DNA of 59,368 nucleotides from Bacteroidales bacterium (GCA_016933335.1 JAFGBD010000052.1:1-59368), one strand, 5' to 3'; counted from the stretch's first letter, positions 7,570-16,340 are shown. Numbers and translations are program-made. The notes: generated by a model not told the origin, from the letters alone.

Positions 7570-9540
7570 ATGAAAAAACAGAGATCTCTTGTTTCTCCGG
7601 CAATCATTATTATACTTACAGCCATTCTTTACGGAAATACCCTCAACCATAAATATGCCCTGGATGACAGCATGGTTATCAACGAGAATCAATTTACAAA
7701 AAAAGGTATCAATGGTATCAAAGACATCTTCACCAATGATTCTTTTACCGGTTTTTTCAAAACCGGAAAAAACCTTGTACAGGGTGGCAGGTACCGCCCG
7801 TTATCGATAGCCACATTTGCAATCGAATACCATTTTTTCGGGGAAAATCCTTTTGTAAGCCATCTGGTGAACATACTGCTTTATGCGCTAACCGGGATCA
7901 TGATATGGTCTCTGTTGACAATTATCACAGAGGATCTTACGGGTCAGGCTTATAAAGTTGCCCTCCCCCTGTTCACGGCACTGTTGTTTATATTCCATCC
8001 CATACATACTGAAGTGGTTGCCAATATCAAAGGGAGGGATGAAATTCTGGCATTGCTGTTTTCACTTGCTGCAGCAGGTTTATCAATAAAGTATGTTAAG
8101 CAGCCAAAAATATATCTCCTGGTACTGCTTTGTCTGTGTTTTTTCCTGGCCCTGCTATCCAAAGAAAATGCCATCACCTTTTTGGTGCTGATACCAGTTG
8201 CTGTTGTTTTTTTTAAAAACCCCGGATTAAAGAAAGTTGTAACGGTAACCTTTGTTCTGGCCATTGCAGCTTCAGCATATTTAATCATCAGGATGAATGT
8301 ATCCGGTGGACTGAAATCAGACATACCCGGTGAGCTTATGAATAATCCTTTCCTGCATGCCTCACCAGGTCAGAAATATGCCACAATCATTTATACACTT
8401 GGCCTGTATCTGAAGCTGCTGGTATTCCCCCACCCGCTCACCTATGATTACTACCCTTACCATATTGAGATTCAGGACTGGAACCTTTTTACAGGAATCA
8501 TACTGGTTATTTATCTGTTTTTACTCTATATTTCAGCTCACCTGGCAATCCGGATCATTGGTAAAAAAACAGGAACCAGCCTGCCTGTATTTGCTGTTAT
8601 TTACTATCTCATTACGCTGTTCCTGGTCTCAAACATACCGTTCAATATGGGTACCTTCATGAATGAAAGGTTTATCTACTTTTCATCCCTGGCATTTTGT
8701 ATCATTATCGCCTGGCTTATTATCGCCTTTAGTACAAAATTTGCTGAAAAGGAATATCTGAAATTTATATGTTTATCATTGGTTTTACTTCCGTACGGAT
8801 ATAAAACCATCGACCGTAACAGAGCCTGGAAAGACAATTACACGCTTTTCACAACTGATGTGACGACCTCGGAAAACAGTGCCAAGAGCAACTGCTCTGC
8901 GGGAGGGGCTATCTATGAAGCTTCTCTGTCCGTTACTGATCCTTTGCGAAAGGAATCAATGTTGAATAAAGCATCAGCATACCTGACAAAAGCAGTGGAT
9001 ATTCATGATAAATATGCTGATGCCTGGCAGCTTCTGGGAAACGTCAGTTATGTGAAGGGCAACCATGAACATGCACTGGAATGTTATTTGAAAGTCTTCA
9101 CGATCAATCCGAATGATTCTGTAACATGGCAAAATGTTGAGGTGGTTTTAAACAAATATGACCGTATCGATAAAAAAATACTGATCTGCGAAAGACTGCT
9201 TCAGATAGATTCCGGCAGATACAGCATCAATTATATGCTTGGCAACCTCTATGGTAAACATAAAAACAATCTGCCAGCCTCAATCAGGCATCTGTCGAAG
9301 GCCTGTCATATTAATCCGCAGAGTTTCGAAGCCTGCAAAGACCTTGGGGTAGCATATGGATTATCTCAAGAATACAACCGTTCTGTTGAATGGTTCAGCA
9401 AGGCTCTGATGCTCAATCCTTATGATGCGGATATTTATATCAATATGGGCATCACATATTATCATATGGGTGATATGAAAAAAGCAGGGCAATGCATCAA
9501 AAAGGGAGAAGAACTCAAACAAAATCCAAAATCAGACTAA
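7570..9540 (+). CDS. GT-C type membrane glycosyltransferase with C-terminal TPR repeats (TMTC-like)
   Basis: About 656 residues from ATG 7570; an upstream in-frame start at 7495 would add 25 residues (ending NLPV) before the natural signal-anchor MKKQRS. Seen: TM1 near residue 10-25; the first periplasmic loop with an acidic pair 'YALDDSMV', where GT-C enzymes keep their metal-binding Asp; then 'GRYRPLSIATF' and 'FHPIHTEVVANIKGRDE', the hallmark region of the TMTC/'tetratricopeptide protein O-mannosyltransferase' family; about ten TM helices; then a soluble C-terminal third with at least four TPRs ('AWQLLGNVSYVKGNHEHALE', 'INMGITYYHMGDMKKAGQ'). Known relatives transfer sugars from lipid-linked donors to secreted proteins. 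Bacteroidota perform Ser/Thr O-glycosylation; a role there is inference. Confidence 0.75.
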   Translation: MKKQRSLVSPAIIIILTAILYGNTLNHKYALDDSMVINENQFTKKGINGIKDIFTNDSFTGFFKTGKNLVQGGRYRPLSIATFAIEYHFFGENPFVSHLVNILLYALTGIMIWSLLTIITEDLTGQAYKVALPLFTALLFIFHPIHTEVVANIKGRDEILALLFSLAAAGLSIKYVKQPKIYLLVLLCLCFFLALLSKENAITFLVLIPVAVVFFKNPGLKKVVTVTFVLAIAASAYLIIRMNVSGGLKSDIPGELMNNPFLHASPGQKYATIIYTLGLYLKLLVFPHPLTYDYYPYHIEIQDWNLFTGIILVIYLFLLYISAHLAIRIIGKKTGTSLPVFAVIYYLITLFLVSNIPFNMGTFMNERFIYFSSLAFCIIIAWLIIAFSTKFAEKEYLKFICLSLVLLPYGYKTIDRNRAWKDNYTLFTTDVTTSENSAKSNCSAGGAIYEASLSVTDPLRKESMLNKASAYLTKAVDIHDKYADAWQLLGNVSYVKGNHEHALECYLKVFTINPNDSVTWQNVEVVLNKYDRIDKKILICERLLQIDSGRYSINYMLGNLYGKHKNNLPASIRHLSKACHINPQSFEACKDLGVAYGLSQEYNRSVEWFSKALMLNPYDADIYINMGITYYHMGDMKKAGQCIKKGEELKQNPKSD

Positions 9541-9572
9541 TTTAGCATAACTAACCTGTTGAAATCAGAAAG

Positions 9573-10274
9573 ATGCAGACTTTATTCCTGATACCATCGC
9601 CACTCGGTGACTCACCAATTGACCACATATTGCCCGGTATCATTCAAAAAGTGATTAATTCAGTTGATTTTTATATCGTTGAAAATGAAAGAACAGCAAG
9701 AAGGTTTTTGTTAAAAGCCGGCCTTAAAAAGCCGGTGGATGAAATTACTTTTTTCGTACTGGACAAATATGCCAAACCTGATGACGTGGAGGAATTCCTT
9801 CTTTCTGTCAGCGGATCAGATATCGGGATCATTTCAGAAGCCGGTGTGCCGTGCATCGCTGACCCCGGTTCAGATATTGTCAGAACGGCACATGAAAAGG
9901 GCATCAGGGTCATCCCCCTGACAGGGCCCTCTTCGATACTGATGGGCATGATGGCCTCCGGTCTCAACGGACAGAATTTTGCTTTTGTCGGTTATTTGCC
10001 CATCAGGCACCATGAACGTATAACAAGGATCAGGCAGCTGGAAAAGAGATCATTGCAGGAAAAACAGTCACAGATATTTATTGAAACACCATACCGCAAT
10101 AACCAGTTGCTGAAGGATATCCTGGAAACCTGTCATCCGGAAACAATGCTCTGCATCGGAGCGGATATCACCCTGGATACTGAAAAAATTGAAACCAGAA
10201 GCATCAGGGAATGGAAAACAAAAAGGCCGGAGCTTCATAAGCGTCCGGCCATCTTTATCATTCAGCGGTTTTAA
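9573..10274 (+). CDS. RsmI-like SAM-dependent methyltransferase (tetrapyrrole methylase fold), short form
   Basis: 233 residues. Seen: N-terminal 'LFLIPSPLGDSP' at 4-15, 'YIVENERTARRFL' at about 36-48, 'ISEAGVPCIADPGSDIV' at about 88-104, and 'IPLTGPSSILMGMMASGL' at about 114-131. This is the precorrin-methylase-like fold of RsmI, the enzyme that makes the 2'-O-methyl of C1402 in 16S rRNA. It is shorter than typical RsmI (~280 residues) and lacks its C-terminal extension, as in the second RsmI-like protein found in many Bacteroidota, so the exact target is open. It starts 32 nt after the GT-C/TPR gene. Its 3' end also carries, on the other strand, a terminator for the convergent FKBP gene. 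Confidence 0.75.
   Translation: MQTLFLIPSPLGDSPIDHILPGIIQKVINSVDFYIVENERTARRFLLKAGLKKPVDEITFFVLDKYAKPDDVEEFLLSVSGSDIGIISEAGVPCIADPGSDIVRTAHEKGIRVIPLTGPSSILMGMMASGLNGQNFAFVGYLPIRHHERITRIRQLEKRSLQEKQSQIFIETPYRNNQLLKDILETCHPETMLCIGADITLDTEKIETRSIREWKTKRPELHKRPAIFIIQRF
10217..10250 (-). terminator. rho-independent terminator of the FKBP gene, inside the rsmI-like coding sequence
   Basis: On the minus strand GGCCGGA (plus 10244-10250) pairs perfectly with TCCGGCC (10225-10231) around a loop with a further GC/GC pairing, followed by TTTTTGTTTT (10215-10224). It begins 39 nt after the FKBP stop at 10289. It lies wholly in the last ~20 codons of the convergent methyltransferase gene. On the plus strand the run after the stem is ATCTTTATC, so it should work mainly for the minus strand. 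Confidence 0.75.
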
Positions 10275-10288
10275 TGATCTGCAGGGTG

Positions 10289-11290
10289 CTATCTGACATC
10301 TAACACTTCGATATCATACACAAGAGAAGTATATGGCGGTACGATCGGATAATTCGGAGCTGAATAGACAAGCCCATTCGTACCATATCCCGCCTGATAA
10401 GGGACCAGTATTGTTGCCTGCGTACCGACTGCAAGGGTGTCAATGGCAGCTGCAAATCCTTTTGTCAGAGGGACGTAACCCCGGGGAGTGAAGTTTTCAG
10501 CTTTGGCTTTACTTGCAGGAATCGTAACACCTGTTGCCGATTCCCAACTGGAATCAAACATAATCAGATTATTTTCCTGAAAATATGATGCCCTGTATCT
10601 GACAACCAGCGAATCAGTAGCGCTGAATACGATGGCGTCATTCCCATGGCTGGTCTCCCGGTAAAAAATACCTGCACTGGCAAGGTACATCGAAGAATCA
10701 ATGCCATTATCCTTTATGTAGCTGTCAACCTGTAATGAATCATATGCTGTGATACTGCCAATGACTTTGTACAAGATGACCTCTTCAATAACAGTGACAA
10801 AATCTCCGTATGCAAGGGCCGAAGGGAGATAAAATCTTGCTGTATCACCTTCTTCCATAAGGCTCATAGCATAATTGAATCCGGGCGTGTGATAACCATA
10901 GATCATTTTCATGGGTTCAAACAGATAATGTGAATATGTCTCAGGGTTGTTTTTATAGTATACCCAGCTATCTGCCAGAGAATCAACATTGGTAAACAGA
11001 ATATTACCATCAAGGTCTCTTCTGATATAATCTATAATGACATAATCATTCTTTACAGGTTTTTTTCCTGTCTGCGGATCAGAACCAATGAGCAAATAGT
11101 ACATATCATAATCCAGTACCTCCATGGTTTCAATATCCAGACCCTGGTCCCTCAGATTTTCGATATATTTCTCCAGTTTATCAGCTTCCTCCTTCTGCCT
11201 TTCCTCCCAGTCATTATTCAGACAACCGGTCAGGAGAGAAAGAATAAGCAGGCATGTCCATACCAAATCAAACACATTTTTCTTCATCAT
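10289..11290 (-). CDS. FKBP-type peptidyl-prolyl isomerase lipoprotein with two FKBP-like regions
   Basis: 333 residues. A lipoprotein signal 'LLILSLLTGCLNN' places the acylated Cys at 23. A charged helix ('EERQKEEADKLEKYIENL') precedes one FKBP-like region at about 80-180 ('KNDYVIIDYIRRDLDGNILF', 'GYHTPGFNYAMSLMEEGDTARFYLPSALAYGD') and a second at about 220-333 ('TPRGYVPLTKGFAAAIDTLAVGTQATILVPYQAGYG', ending 'IVPPYTSLVYDIEVLDV'). The last region keeps the usual FKBP ending. It should fold or chaperone periplasmic or outer-membrane proteins. It is third in a run of three FKBP lipoprotein genes but separated from the other two by 171 nt, so it may have its own promoter. Confidence 0.85.
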   Translation of the reverse strand: MMKKNVFDLVWTCLLILSLLTGCLNNDWEERQKEEADKLEKYIENLRDQGLDIETMEVLDYDMYYLLIGSDPQTGKKPVKNDYVIIDYIRRDLDGNILFTNVDSLADSWVYYKNNPETYSHYLFEPMKMIYGYHTPGFNYAMSLMEEGDTARFYLPSALAYGDFVTVIEEVILYKVIGSITAYDSLQVDSYIKDNGIDSSMYLASAGIFYRETSHGNDAIVFSATDSLVVRYRASYFQENNLIMFDSSWESATGVTIPASKAKAENFTPRGYVPLTKGFAAAIDTLAVGTQATILVPYQAGYGTNGLVYSAPNYPIVPPYTSLVYDIEVLDVR

Positions 11291-11461
11291 ATTTATTTTT
11301 GCCAGTTTTATTTACGTACTAGTCCAATTTGTTTTCTGAGGTTTTATTAACTCAGTTAATTCCCTGTTGTCAATCATATGAAATCATCACAAAAATAAGA
11401 CTTAAAACTGAAATTCAGGAATATTTTAACTTTAGATGAACCATAACGAAAAAGGTTGCTT

Positions 11462-12349
11462 TCAATTGCCCTTTATTACATCTAAAACCTCAACCTCAAA
11501 AATCAATGAAGTATACGGAGGTATGATTCCTGTGGATGAACCCTCTTTGCCAAATGCCATTTCTGAAAGAAAGATAAACAATGACTTCTCACCTTCGGTC
11601 ATCATCGAAAGGGCTTCTTCAAGTCCTTTGATTACCTGCCACTCTGTTCCGTATACAAACTGGAAAGGCTGGCTTCTCTTTATGGTAGAATCGAAAAATT
11701 TACCATTCAGAAATTTGCCTTCATAATTGATTGTGATGGTATCTCCCTGTTCAATCTTCATTCCCGAACCTTCTTTCAGAATGATACGGTAAACTCCTTC
11801 CCTTTCAGGTTCCATGGTAAGTTTCTCCTGGTCAAGGAATTGTTTCAGGATGATCTTTTCATAATCACCAAAATCCTCAATCCAGCTCAAAAATGCCTCT
11901 TTTTCCTTAATAAATTCCTCCTCAGTCTGGATCTCAATGATATCAAGCGTAACTTTCATTAAATCATCTTCATTCAGGAAGGATGGCAGATCAGACTGGA
12001 GGGTCAGATGAAAAAAATCGAAGGCAGAAATGATAAATGTCGCGCTTTCTTTTTCTGCAAGCATCATAAAGCAGTCGTCGATGCCTCCCCTGAAACGTGG
12101 TTCAGTGATCTGTAATTTTCTCCTGCCGGTGAAGAAAACCGAATCATCCATGGTTTGATAGGTAATATCTGCAGTAACAAAATCACCTGGTCCGGCCTTT
12201 TCAGTGTCTTCCCCGATTTTGTGAAGCTGGTAGTAAATGCCATGCCTGCCCCTTGAAAAACCGGGATACTGCGGTTTATTAAGACATGACTGAACCAGAA
12301 ACAATATCAGGATGATCATTATAACCCTGTTATGGAAAGATATATTCAT
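11462..12349 (-). CDS. FKBP-type peptidyl-prolyl isomerase lipoprotein
   Basis: 295 residues with lipoprotein signal 'IILILFLVQSCLNK' (Cys about 22). A divergent N-terminal FKBP-like part (about 45-140) is followed by a charged linker and a complete C-terminal FKBP domain at about 190-293: 'IEQGDTITINYEGKFLNGKFFDSTIKRSQPFQF', 'VIKGLEEALSMMTEGEKSLFIFLSEMAFGKEG', 'IIPPYTSLIFEVEVLDV'. The active-site aromatic positions (Y in 'INYEG', F/D in 'FDST', 'V-I-K-G-L') are present. Its start overlaps the stop of the next upstream FKBP gene by four bases, so the two are translationally coupled. Envelope protein folding is expected. Confidence 0.86.
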   Translation of the reverse strand: MNISFHNRVIMIILILFLVQSCLNKPQYPGFSRGRHGIYYQLHKIGEDTEKAGPGDFVTADITYQTMDDSVFFTGRRKLQITEPRFRGGIDDCFMMLAEKESATFIISAFDFFHLTLQSDLPSFLNEDDLMKVTLDIIEIQTEEEFIKEKEAFLSWIEDFGDYEKIILKQFLDQEKLTMEPEREGVYRIILKEGSGMKIEQGDTITINYEGKFLNGKFFDSTIKRSQPFQFVYGTEWQVIKGLEEALSMMTEGEKSLFIFLSEMAFGKEGSSTGIIPPYTSLIFEVEVLDVIKGN

Positions 12350-12879
12350 TTTTCATCCAGTTTTAAAAGTTCAACTTCATAACATATGATTGCACGGGCA
12401 GGAATCTTGTTGTTATCACCCACCAGACCATAGGCAAGGTGAGGCGGCATGATAAAGCGGGCCTTATCACCTTCATGCATCAGAAGAATGCCTTCTTCAA
12501 GTCCGGATACGACACCTCCCTGCCCTATTCTGAATTCTTTGGGACCTGTTTCATCCGAGCTGTAACATTCTTTTCCGTCCAGCAGCGATATATTGTAATT
12601 GATGGTGGCTACCATTCCTGCCTGCGCTTCTGCTCCTTCTCCCTTAATATATATCATATACCACAATCCCGTTTCCGTTTCAACCATATCCCATTTGCGG
12701 CGATTCACTAAAGCTGCTATTTTTTCCGCATCCTTTTTTACAAGAATTTTGTTTATCTCAACAAGCTTCTCCCTGCTTTCATTCAGATCGCCTTCTGATA
12801 TTTCTGCCGGTTTCTGCCTGCAAGCCTGTAAACATAAAACAGAAATAAAAATAATATGAGATATTTTATAACCACTCAT
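12346..12879 (-). CDS. GldI-like FKBP-type peptidyl-prolyl isomerase lipoprotein
   Basis: 177 residues. Lipoprotein signal 'IIFISVLCLQACRQK' with Cys about 20; a helical spacer at 30-65 ('LVEINKILVKKDAEKIAAL'); then one FKBP domain at about 70-175 with 'GMVATINYNISLLDGKECYSS', 'GGVVSGLEEGILLMHEGDKARFIMPPHLAYG' and 'IPARAIICYEVELL'. Size and order match GldI, a lipoprotein PPIase needed for gliding in Flavobacterium, but GldI-like proteins occur in non-gliding Bacteroidota too and no other gld gene is in this window. The start overlaps the end of the DHH phosphoesterase gene by 14 nt, and its own stop overlaps the next FKBP start. Confidence 0.82.
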   Translation of the reverse strand: MSGYKISHIIFISVLCLQACRQKPAEISEGDLNESREKLVEINKILVKKDAEKIAALVNRRKWDMVETETGLWYMIYIKGEGAEAQAGMVATINYNISLLDGKECYSSDETGPKEFRIGQGGVVSGLEEGILLMHEGDKARFIMPPHLAYGLVGDNNKIPARAIICYEVELLKLDEK

Positions 12880-13906
12880 CCGTTAATTCCTTATGATATT
12901 GTGCCAATAAATCCCTGAAAATATTCAAAGCTGTTTCTATTGTTCCCTTGAATTCACCTCCCGAAGCATTTAAGTGTCCCCCTCCGTTAAAATGTGATTC
13001 AGCAAACCTGTTTACGGCAAATGAGCCTTTTGATCTGAATGAGATCTTGATAATATCTTCCTTTTCAATGAAAAAAGCTGAAAATCTGATCCCCTTCACA
13101 GAAAGAGGATAATTTACAAAACCCTCTGAATCGCCAGGCTGAAAATGATATCTTTTTTGTTCCTCACGGGTAAGACTGATGATGGCTGTATGATACTCCT
13201 GAATGATCTCCATTTTGTCATTAAGAGCATATCCCAGCAAACGCATGCGATCAGGGGAAAAATTATCATATACCTGGTAATAGGCCCTGTCTTTGTCAAT
13301 TCCGTACTCCAGTAATTTCGCCACAACCCTGTATGTATGGGGAATGGAAGAATTAAAGCTGAAACAGCCCGTATCAGTCATTATTCCTGCAAAAATACAG
13401 GTTGCAGATTCTTTATCAATGGCTTTTTCAAAACCAAGTTCCTGAATAAAATCAAAAACAAGCTCTGCAGTTGAACTGGTATTGATGTCACAATACACAA
13501 CCCCGGCAAAATATCTTTCAGTCGGATGATGATCAATCAGTACTTTTAAAGCAGATGATTTATCCACAAGGTCATTGATCTCTTTGATTCTTGACAGGTC
13601 ATTGAAATCGATACAAAAGATAATATCAGCTTTCTCTATCAGTTCACGTGCTGCCTTGCGGGCATTGCTATAGATGGTGATCTGATCATTGCCCGGCATC
13701 CATTTGAGGAAATCCGGATACATATTCGGAGTTATTATCCCTGTATGATGCCCGAGTGAGGATAAAATCCTTCCCAAAGCAAGACATGAACCAATGGCGT
13801 CACCATCAGGATTAACATGGGTTATGATTGCGATATTTTTGCTTTCCCCGCCAAGCAGCTTCTTTATCCTGTTTATCTCCCTGATTACTCTGCTTTTCAA
13901 TTTCAA
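12866..13906 (-). CDS. nrnA: DHH-family phosphoesterase, NrnA-like oligoribonuclease / PAP phosphatase
   Basis: 346 residues, the usual NrnA size. Metal-ligand motifs: 'IITHVNPDGDAIGS' (His30, Asp34, Asp36), 'IFCIDFND' (Asp100), and the family DHH in 'LIDHHPTERYFAG' at 125-127. The C-terminal DHHA1 domain ends with 'HFNGGGHLNASGGEFKG'. Known members degrade 2-5 nt RNA and, in many, dephosphorylate pAp. No ATG is in frame; the first usable start is TTG (13904-13906), 8 residues ahead of the first conserved helix, so the start is the weak point. A promoter candidate sits 23-53 nt upstream. Cytosolic, first gene of the FKBP run, 55 nt after the dciA-like gene. Confidence 0.86.
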   Translation of the reverse strand: MKLKSRVIREINRIKKLLGGESKNIAIITHVNPDGDAIGSCLALGRILSSLGHHTGIITPNMYPDFLKWMPGNDQITIYSNARKAARELIEKADIIFCIDFNDLSRIKEINDLVDKSSALKVLIDHHPTERYFAGVVYCDINTSSTAELVFDFIQELGFEKAIDKESATCIFAGIMTDTGCFSFNSSIPHTYRVVAKLLEYGIDKDRAYYQVYDNFSPDRMRLLGYALNDKMEIIQEYHTAIISLTREEQKRYHFQPGDSEGFVNYPLSVKGIRFSAFFIEKEDIIKISFRSKGSFAVNRFAESHFNGGGHLNASGGEFKGTIETALNIFRDLLAQYHKELTDEWL

Positions 13907-13928
13907 TGAATGAAGTTTAACTGAAAAC

Positions 13929-13959
13929 CAAATATATAAAAAGTTGTCTAAAGTAAAAT
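13929..13959 (-). promoter_or_regulatory. candidate Bacteroidota promoter for nrnA-FKBP operon
   Basis: Minus-strand TATATTTG (plus 13929-13936) fits the -7 consensus TANNTTTG exactly. Nineteen bases upstream lies ATTT (13956-13959), a partial match to the -33 TTTG. It overlaps the 3' end of the dciA-like gene and would give a leader of roughly 15-25 nt before the TTG start. Confidence 0.4.
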
Positions 13960-13961
13960 TC

Positions 13962-14252
13962 TTATCTTACGACTATCTTCTCGATGATCTTTTCCCCTGC
14001 CTTTTCATTGATTTTATCCATGATGGACTGACGCATCATCATCAGCTCATTTCTCAGCACTGATGATTTCAGCTCGATGAAGAGAATCTTGTTTTTAATG
14101 TAGATATTACTGGTTCGTTCTGCAACAAGCCTGCCCATTAATTCCTCCCACGACCTGATAATGCTGTACTCCTTCAGCTTCCGGTCAATCATCATCTGTT
14201 CGAGATATTCCCTCACAATTTCACCCAGTTTCTGTGTGTTACTTCTTCTCAT
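13962..14252 (-). CDS. DUF721 / DciA-like protein
   Basis: 96 residues, typical of the short DUF721 proteins of Bacteroidota. Seen: N-terminal helix 'KLGEIVREYLEQM', then 'RSWEELMGRLVAERTSNIYIKNKILFIEL' and 'SSVLRNELMMMRQSIMDKINE', the KH-like core that defines DUF721. DciA proteins load the replicative helicase DnaB in bacteria lacking DnaC/DnaI; this form contains only the core domain. It follows recF by two bases on the same strand, the common arrangement recF-DUF721 in this phylum, which supports a replication or repair role. Confidence 0.82.
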   Translation of the reverse strand: MRRSNTQKLGEIVREYLEQMMIDRKLKEYSIIRSWEELMGRLVAERTSNIYIKNKILFIELKSSVLRNELMMMRQSIMDKINEKAGEKIIEKIVVR

Positions 14253-14254
14253 GC

Positions 14255-15355
14255 TCAGATCATATCTATTTTCCCGTCTGACACATGAAAGAGCCTGTGC
14301 TCAACATTTATGTTTTCGAGCACAGCCTTCATTCTGGCCGTATTGGTATGTGTAATAAAAATTTGTCCGAATTTCTGTTCTGAAACGAGATTAATGATCT
14401 GCTTCACCCTGTTTTCATCGAATTTATCAAATACATCATCAAGCAGGAGAACAGGTAGTTTTCCGCTTACTTCACGTATGAATTCAAACTGGGCAAATTT
14501 CAGTGCTACCAGGAATGTTTTCTGCTGGCCCTGAGAACCGGCCTTCCTGATGTTATGCCCGAACAGGTTAAGCACCAGATCATCTTTATGAGGACCAGAT
14601 GTGGTATATCCCATAAAAAGGTCCTTTCCCCTGTTTTCAATAAGATGCTGATGATAATCTCCGTCTGCCAGCTGCGATTGATACAGCAACTCGACTTTTT
14701 CGCTCCTGCCTGATATGAAATCGTAATAATCCTGAAAGACAGGCACCAGTCTTTCTGCAAACTCCCTGCGTTTTTGAAAAACAATTTCACCTGCCTCGGC
14801 AAGCTGGAAATCATATACATCGAGTGTTTCATGACCGGTTCCTTTGTCGGCAATGTCTTTCAGCAGCTTATTCCGCTGGGCTATGAGCCGGTTGATCCTG
14901 ATTATCATTTCAAGATATTGCCTGTCATACTGAACTATCACATTATTGATAAATTTCCTGCGTTCTTCACCCCCGTCAAGTATCAGTACAGAATCCATTG
15001 GCGAGATCATCACAAGCGGTAAAAGTCCGATATGATCAGAAAGTCTTGAGTACTCCTTTTTATTTCTTTTAAAAACCTTTCTCTTGTCTTGCTGGAGAGC
15101 ACAGTATATCTCTTCAGTCTTGTTTTTAAGATTGAACTCGCCCTGTATTACAGCAAATCCGGCACCATATAAAATGCTCTCAGCATCTGAATAATTAAAA
15201 TAACTTTTACACAGGCTCAGGTAATGAATCGCATCCAGCAGATTGGTCTTGCCAACCCCGTTACCCCCGACAAAACAATTTATTTTCGGACAAAACTCCA
15301 GTTCGGCATTGCTGTAATTCTTGAAATTTACCAGTCCCAGTTTTTTTAAATACAT
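14255..15355 (-). CDS. recF: DNA replication and repair protein RecF
   Basis: 366 residues, normal RecF length. The N-terminus 'LGLVNFKNYSNAELEF' is the RecF opening; Walker A 'GGNGVGKT' at 30-37; ABC-type signature region 'TTSGPHKDDL' and 'GSQGQQKTFLVALKFA'; Walker B and D-loop 'LPVLLLDDVFDKFDENR'; switch His in 'FITHTN'. RecF is an SMC-like ATPase that with RecO and RecR loads RecA at gaps. It is first of a minus-strand run recF-dciA-nrnA and divergent from the TPR protein gene, with promoters presumably in the 15356-15640 gap. Confidence 0.96.
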   Translation of the reverse strand: MYLKKLGLVNFKNYSNAELEFCPKINCFVGGNGVGKTNLLDAIHYLSLCKSYFNYSDAESILYGAGFAVIQGEFNLKNKTEEIYCALQQDKRKVFKRNKKEYSRLSDHIGLLPLVMISPMDSVLILDGGEERRKFINNVIVQYDRQYLEMIIRINRLIAQRNKLLKDIADKGTGHETLDVYDFQLAEAGEIVFQKRREFAERLVPVFQDYYDFISGRSEKVELLYQSQLADGDYHQHLIENRGKDLFMGYTTSGPHKDDLVLNLFGHNIRKAGSQGQQKTFLVALKFAQFEFIREVSGKLPVLLLDDVFDKFDENRVKQIINLVSEQKFGQIFITHTNTARMKAVLENINVEHRLFHVSDGKIDMI

Positions 15356-15577
15356 GCCCGGTTCGTTAAGATAAAGAGATATTATTATGCAAATTTAAAC
15401 TTTTTCATACCATGGCCATCATCTGTTTAATAATACCGGATTACGGCCAGGATCTGAACCGGTTCATCCATCAGTTGATCCCTTACTTCACAGTGGCATC
15501 TTATTATCCGGATTTCCGGCTTCCTGCATTCCATTCCCTGCCAAATCATCATTCATACAAAAAAATAACGAACATGA

Positions 15578-15608
15578 TTTTATAAATATGTTAAATGAAT
15601 TACATTTG
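15578..15608 (+). promoter_or_regulatory. candidate Bacteroidota promoter for TPR protein-ribH
   Basis: TACATTTG (15601-15608) fits TANNTTTG exactly, with TTTT at 15578-15581 nineteen bases upstream (consensus TTTG). Transcription would start about 15615, downstream of the in-frame ATG at 15588, which supports ATG 15645 as the real start of the next gene. Confidence 0.45.
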
Positions 15609-15644
15609 CGTTCTGAATTTTGCAAATCGTTAATATTCTTAAAA

Positions 15645-16340
15645 ATGGCCAAAAAGAAAAAAAAGAATGTAAATGAAACCGGATTTGAAAACGTGGAAAA
15701 TGCGTTGAGCAAAACCGAACAATATATTGAAGAAAATCAAAAAAGCCTTACGATTATTGTAACTGTGATTGCCGTTATTGTTGCCGTTTATCTTGGATAT
15801 AAAAGATTCTACCTGGCCCCCACCGAAAAAGAAGCACAGGCAGAAATGTACATGGCAGAAAAATATTTTGAGTCTGATTCGTTCAGACTGGCACTGGAAG
15901 GTGACGGCAGTTATCTTGGATTTATTGACATCATTGATGAATACGGCGTAACAAAAAGTGCCAATCTTTCTCATTATTATGCCGGCATTTGTTATCTGCG
16001 TATGGGAGATTACGAAAGTGCCATAGAGGAGCTTAAGAAATTCGATGCCAATGACGTTCTGGTTGCCACTATAGCTTTAGGGGCCATTGGTGATGCTTAT
16101 GTTGAGCTCGGCGATTATAAAGAGGCATTGTCTTTTTACACAAAAGCTGCAGCCAGAAAAAAGAATGACTTTACAACACCGATATATTTGAAAAAAACAG
16201 GATTGCTCTATGAAGAAACAGGAGAGTATGACAAGGCCATCCAGATGTATGAAAGCATTGAAAAGGAATATCCGGGTTCACAGGAAGCTTTTGATATTGA
16301 AAAATATATAACCGCTGCCAGGATTAAATCTGATAGATAG
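15645..16340 (+). CDS. membrane-anchored tetratricopeptide repeat protein
   Basis: 231 residues from ATG 15645 (MAKKKKKNVNE). An upstream in-frame ATG at 15588 would add 19 residues but lies before the candidate promoter. One TM segment at about 34-55 ('LTIIVTVIAVIVAVYLGYKRFYL') follows a basic N-terminus, so the TPR part is outside the cytosol. TPRs run from about 120 to 220 ('AGICYLRMGDYESAIEEL', 'GDAYVELGDYKEALSFY', 'GLLYEETGEYDKAIQMYE'). The layout resembles YfgM/Tol-Pal-system TPR proteins; the partner is unknown. It precedes ribH by 87 nt and is divergent from recF, a neighbourhood I recall as common in Bacteroidota. Confidence 0.82.
   Translation: MAKKKKKNVNETGFENVENALSKTEQYIEENQKSLTIIVTVIAVIVAVYLGYKRFYLAPTEKEAQAEMYMAEKYFESDSFRLALEGDGSYLGFIDIIDEYGVTKSANLSHYYAGICYLRMGDYESAIEELKKFDANDVLVATIALGAIGDAYVELGDYKEALSFYTKAAARKKNDFTTPIYLKKTGLLYEETGEYDKAIQMYESIEKEYPGSQEAFDIEKYITAARIKSDR

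Noticed and set aside
12346..12879. Evidence for gliding motility from the GldI-like protein
   Set aside because: A single GldI-like FKBP is widespread; no gldJKLMN or type IX component is visible here.
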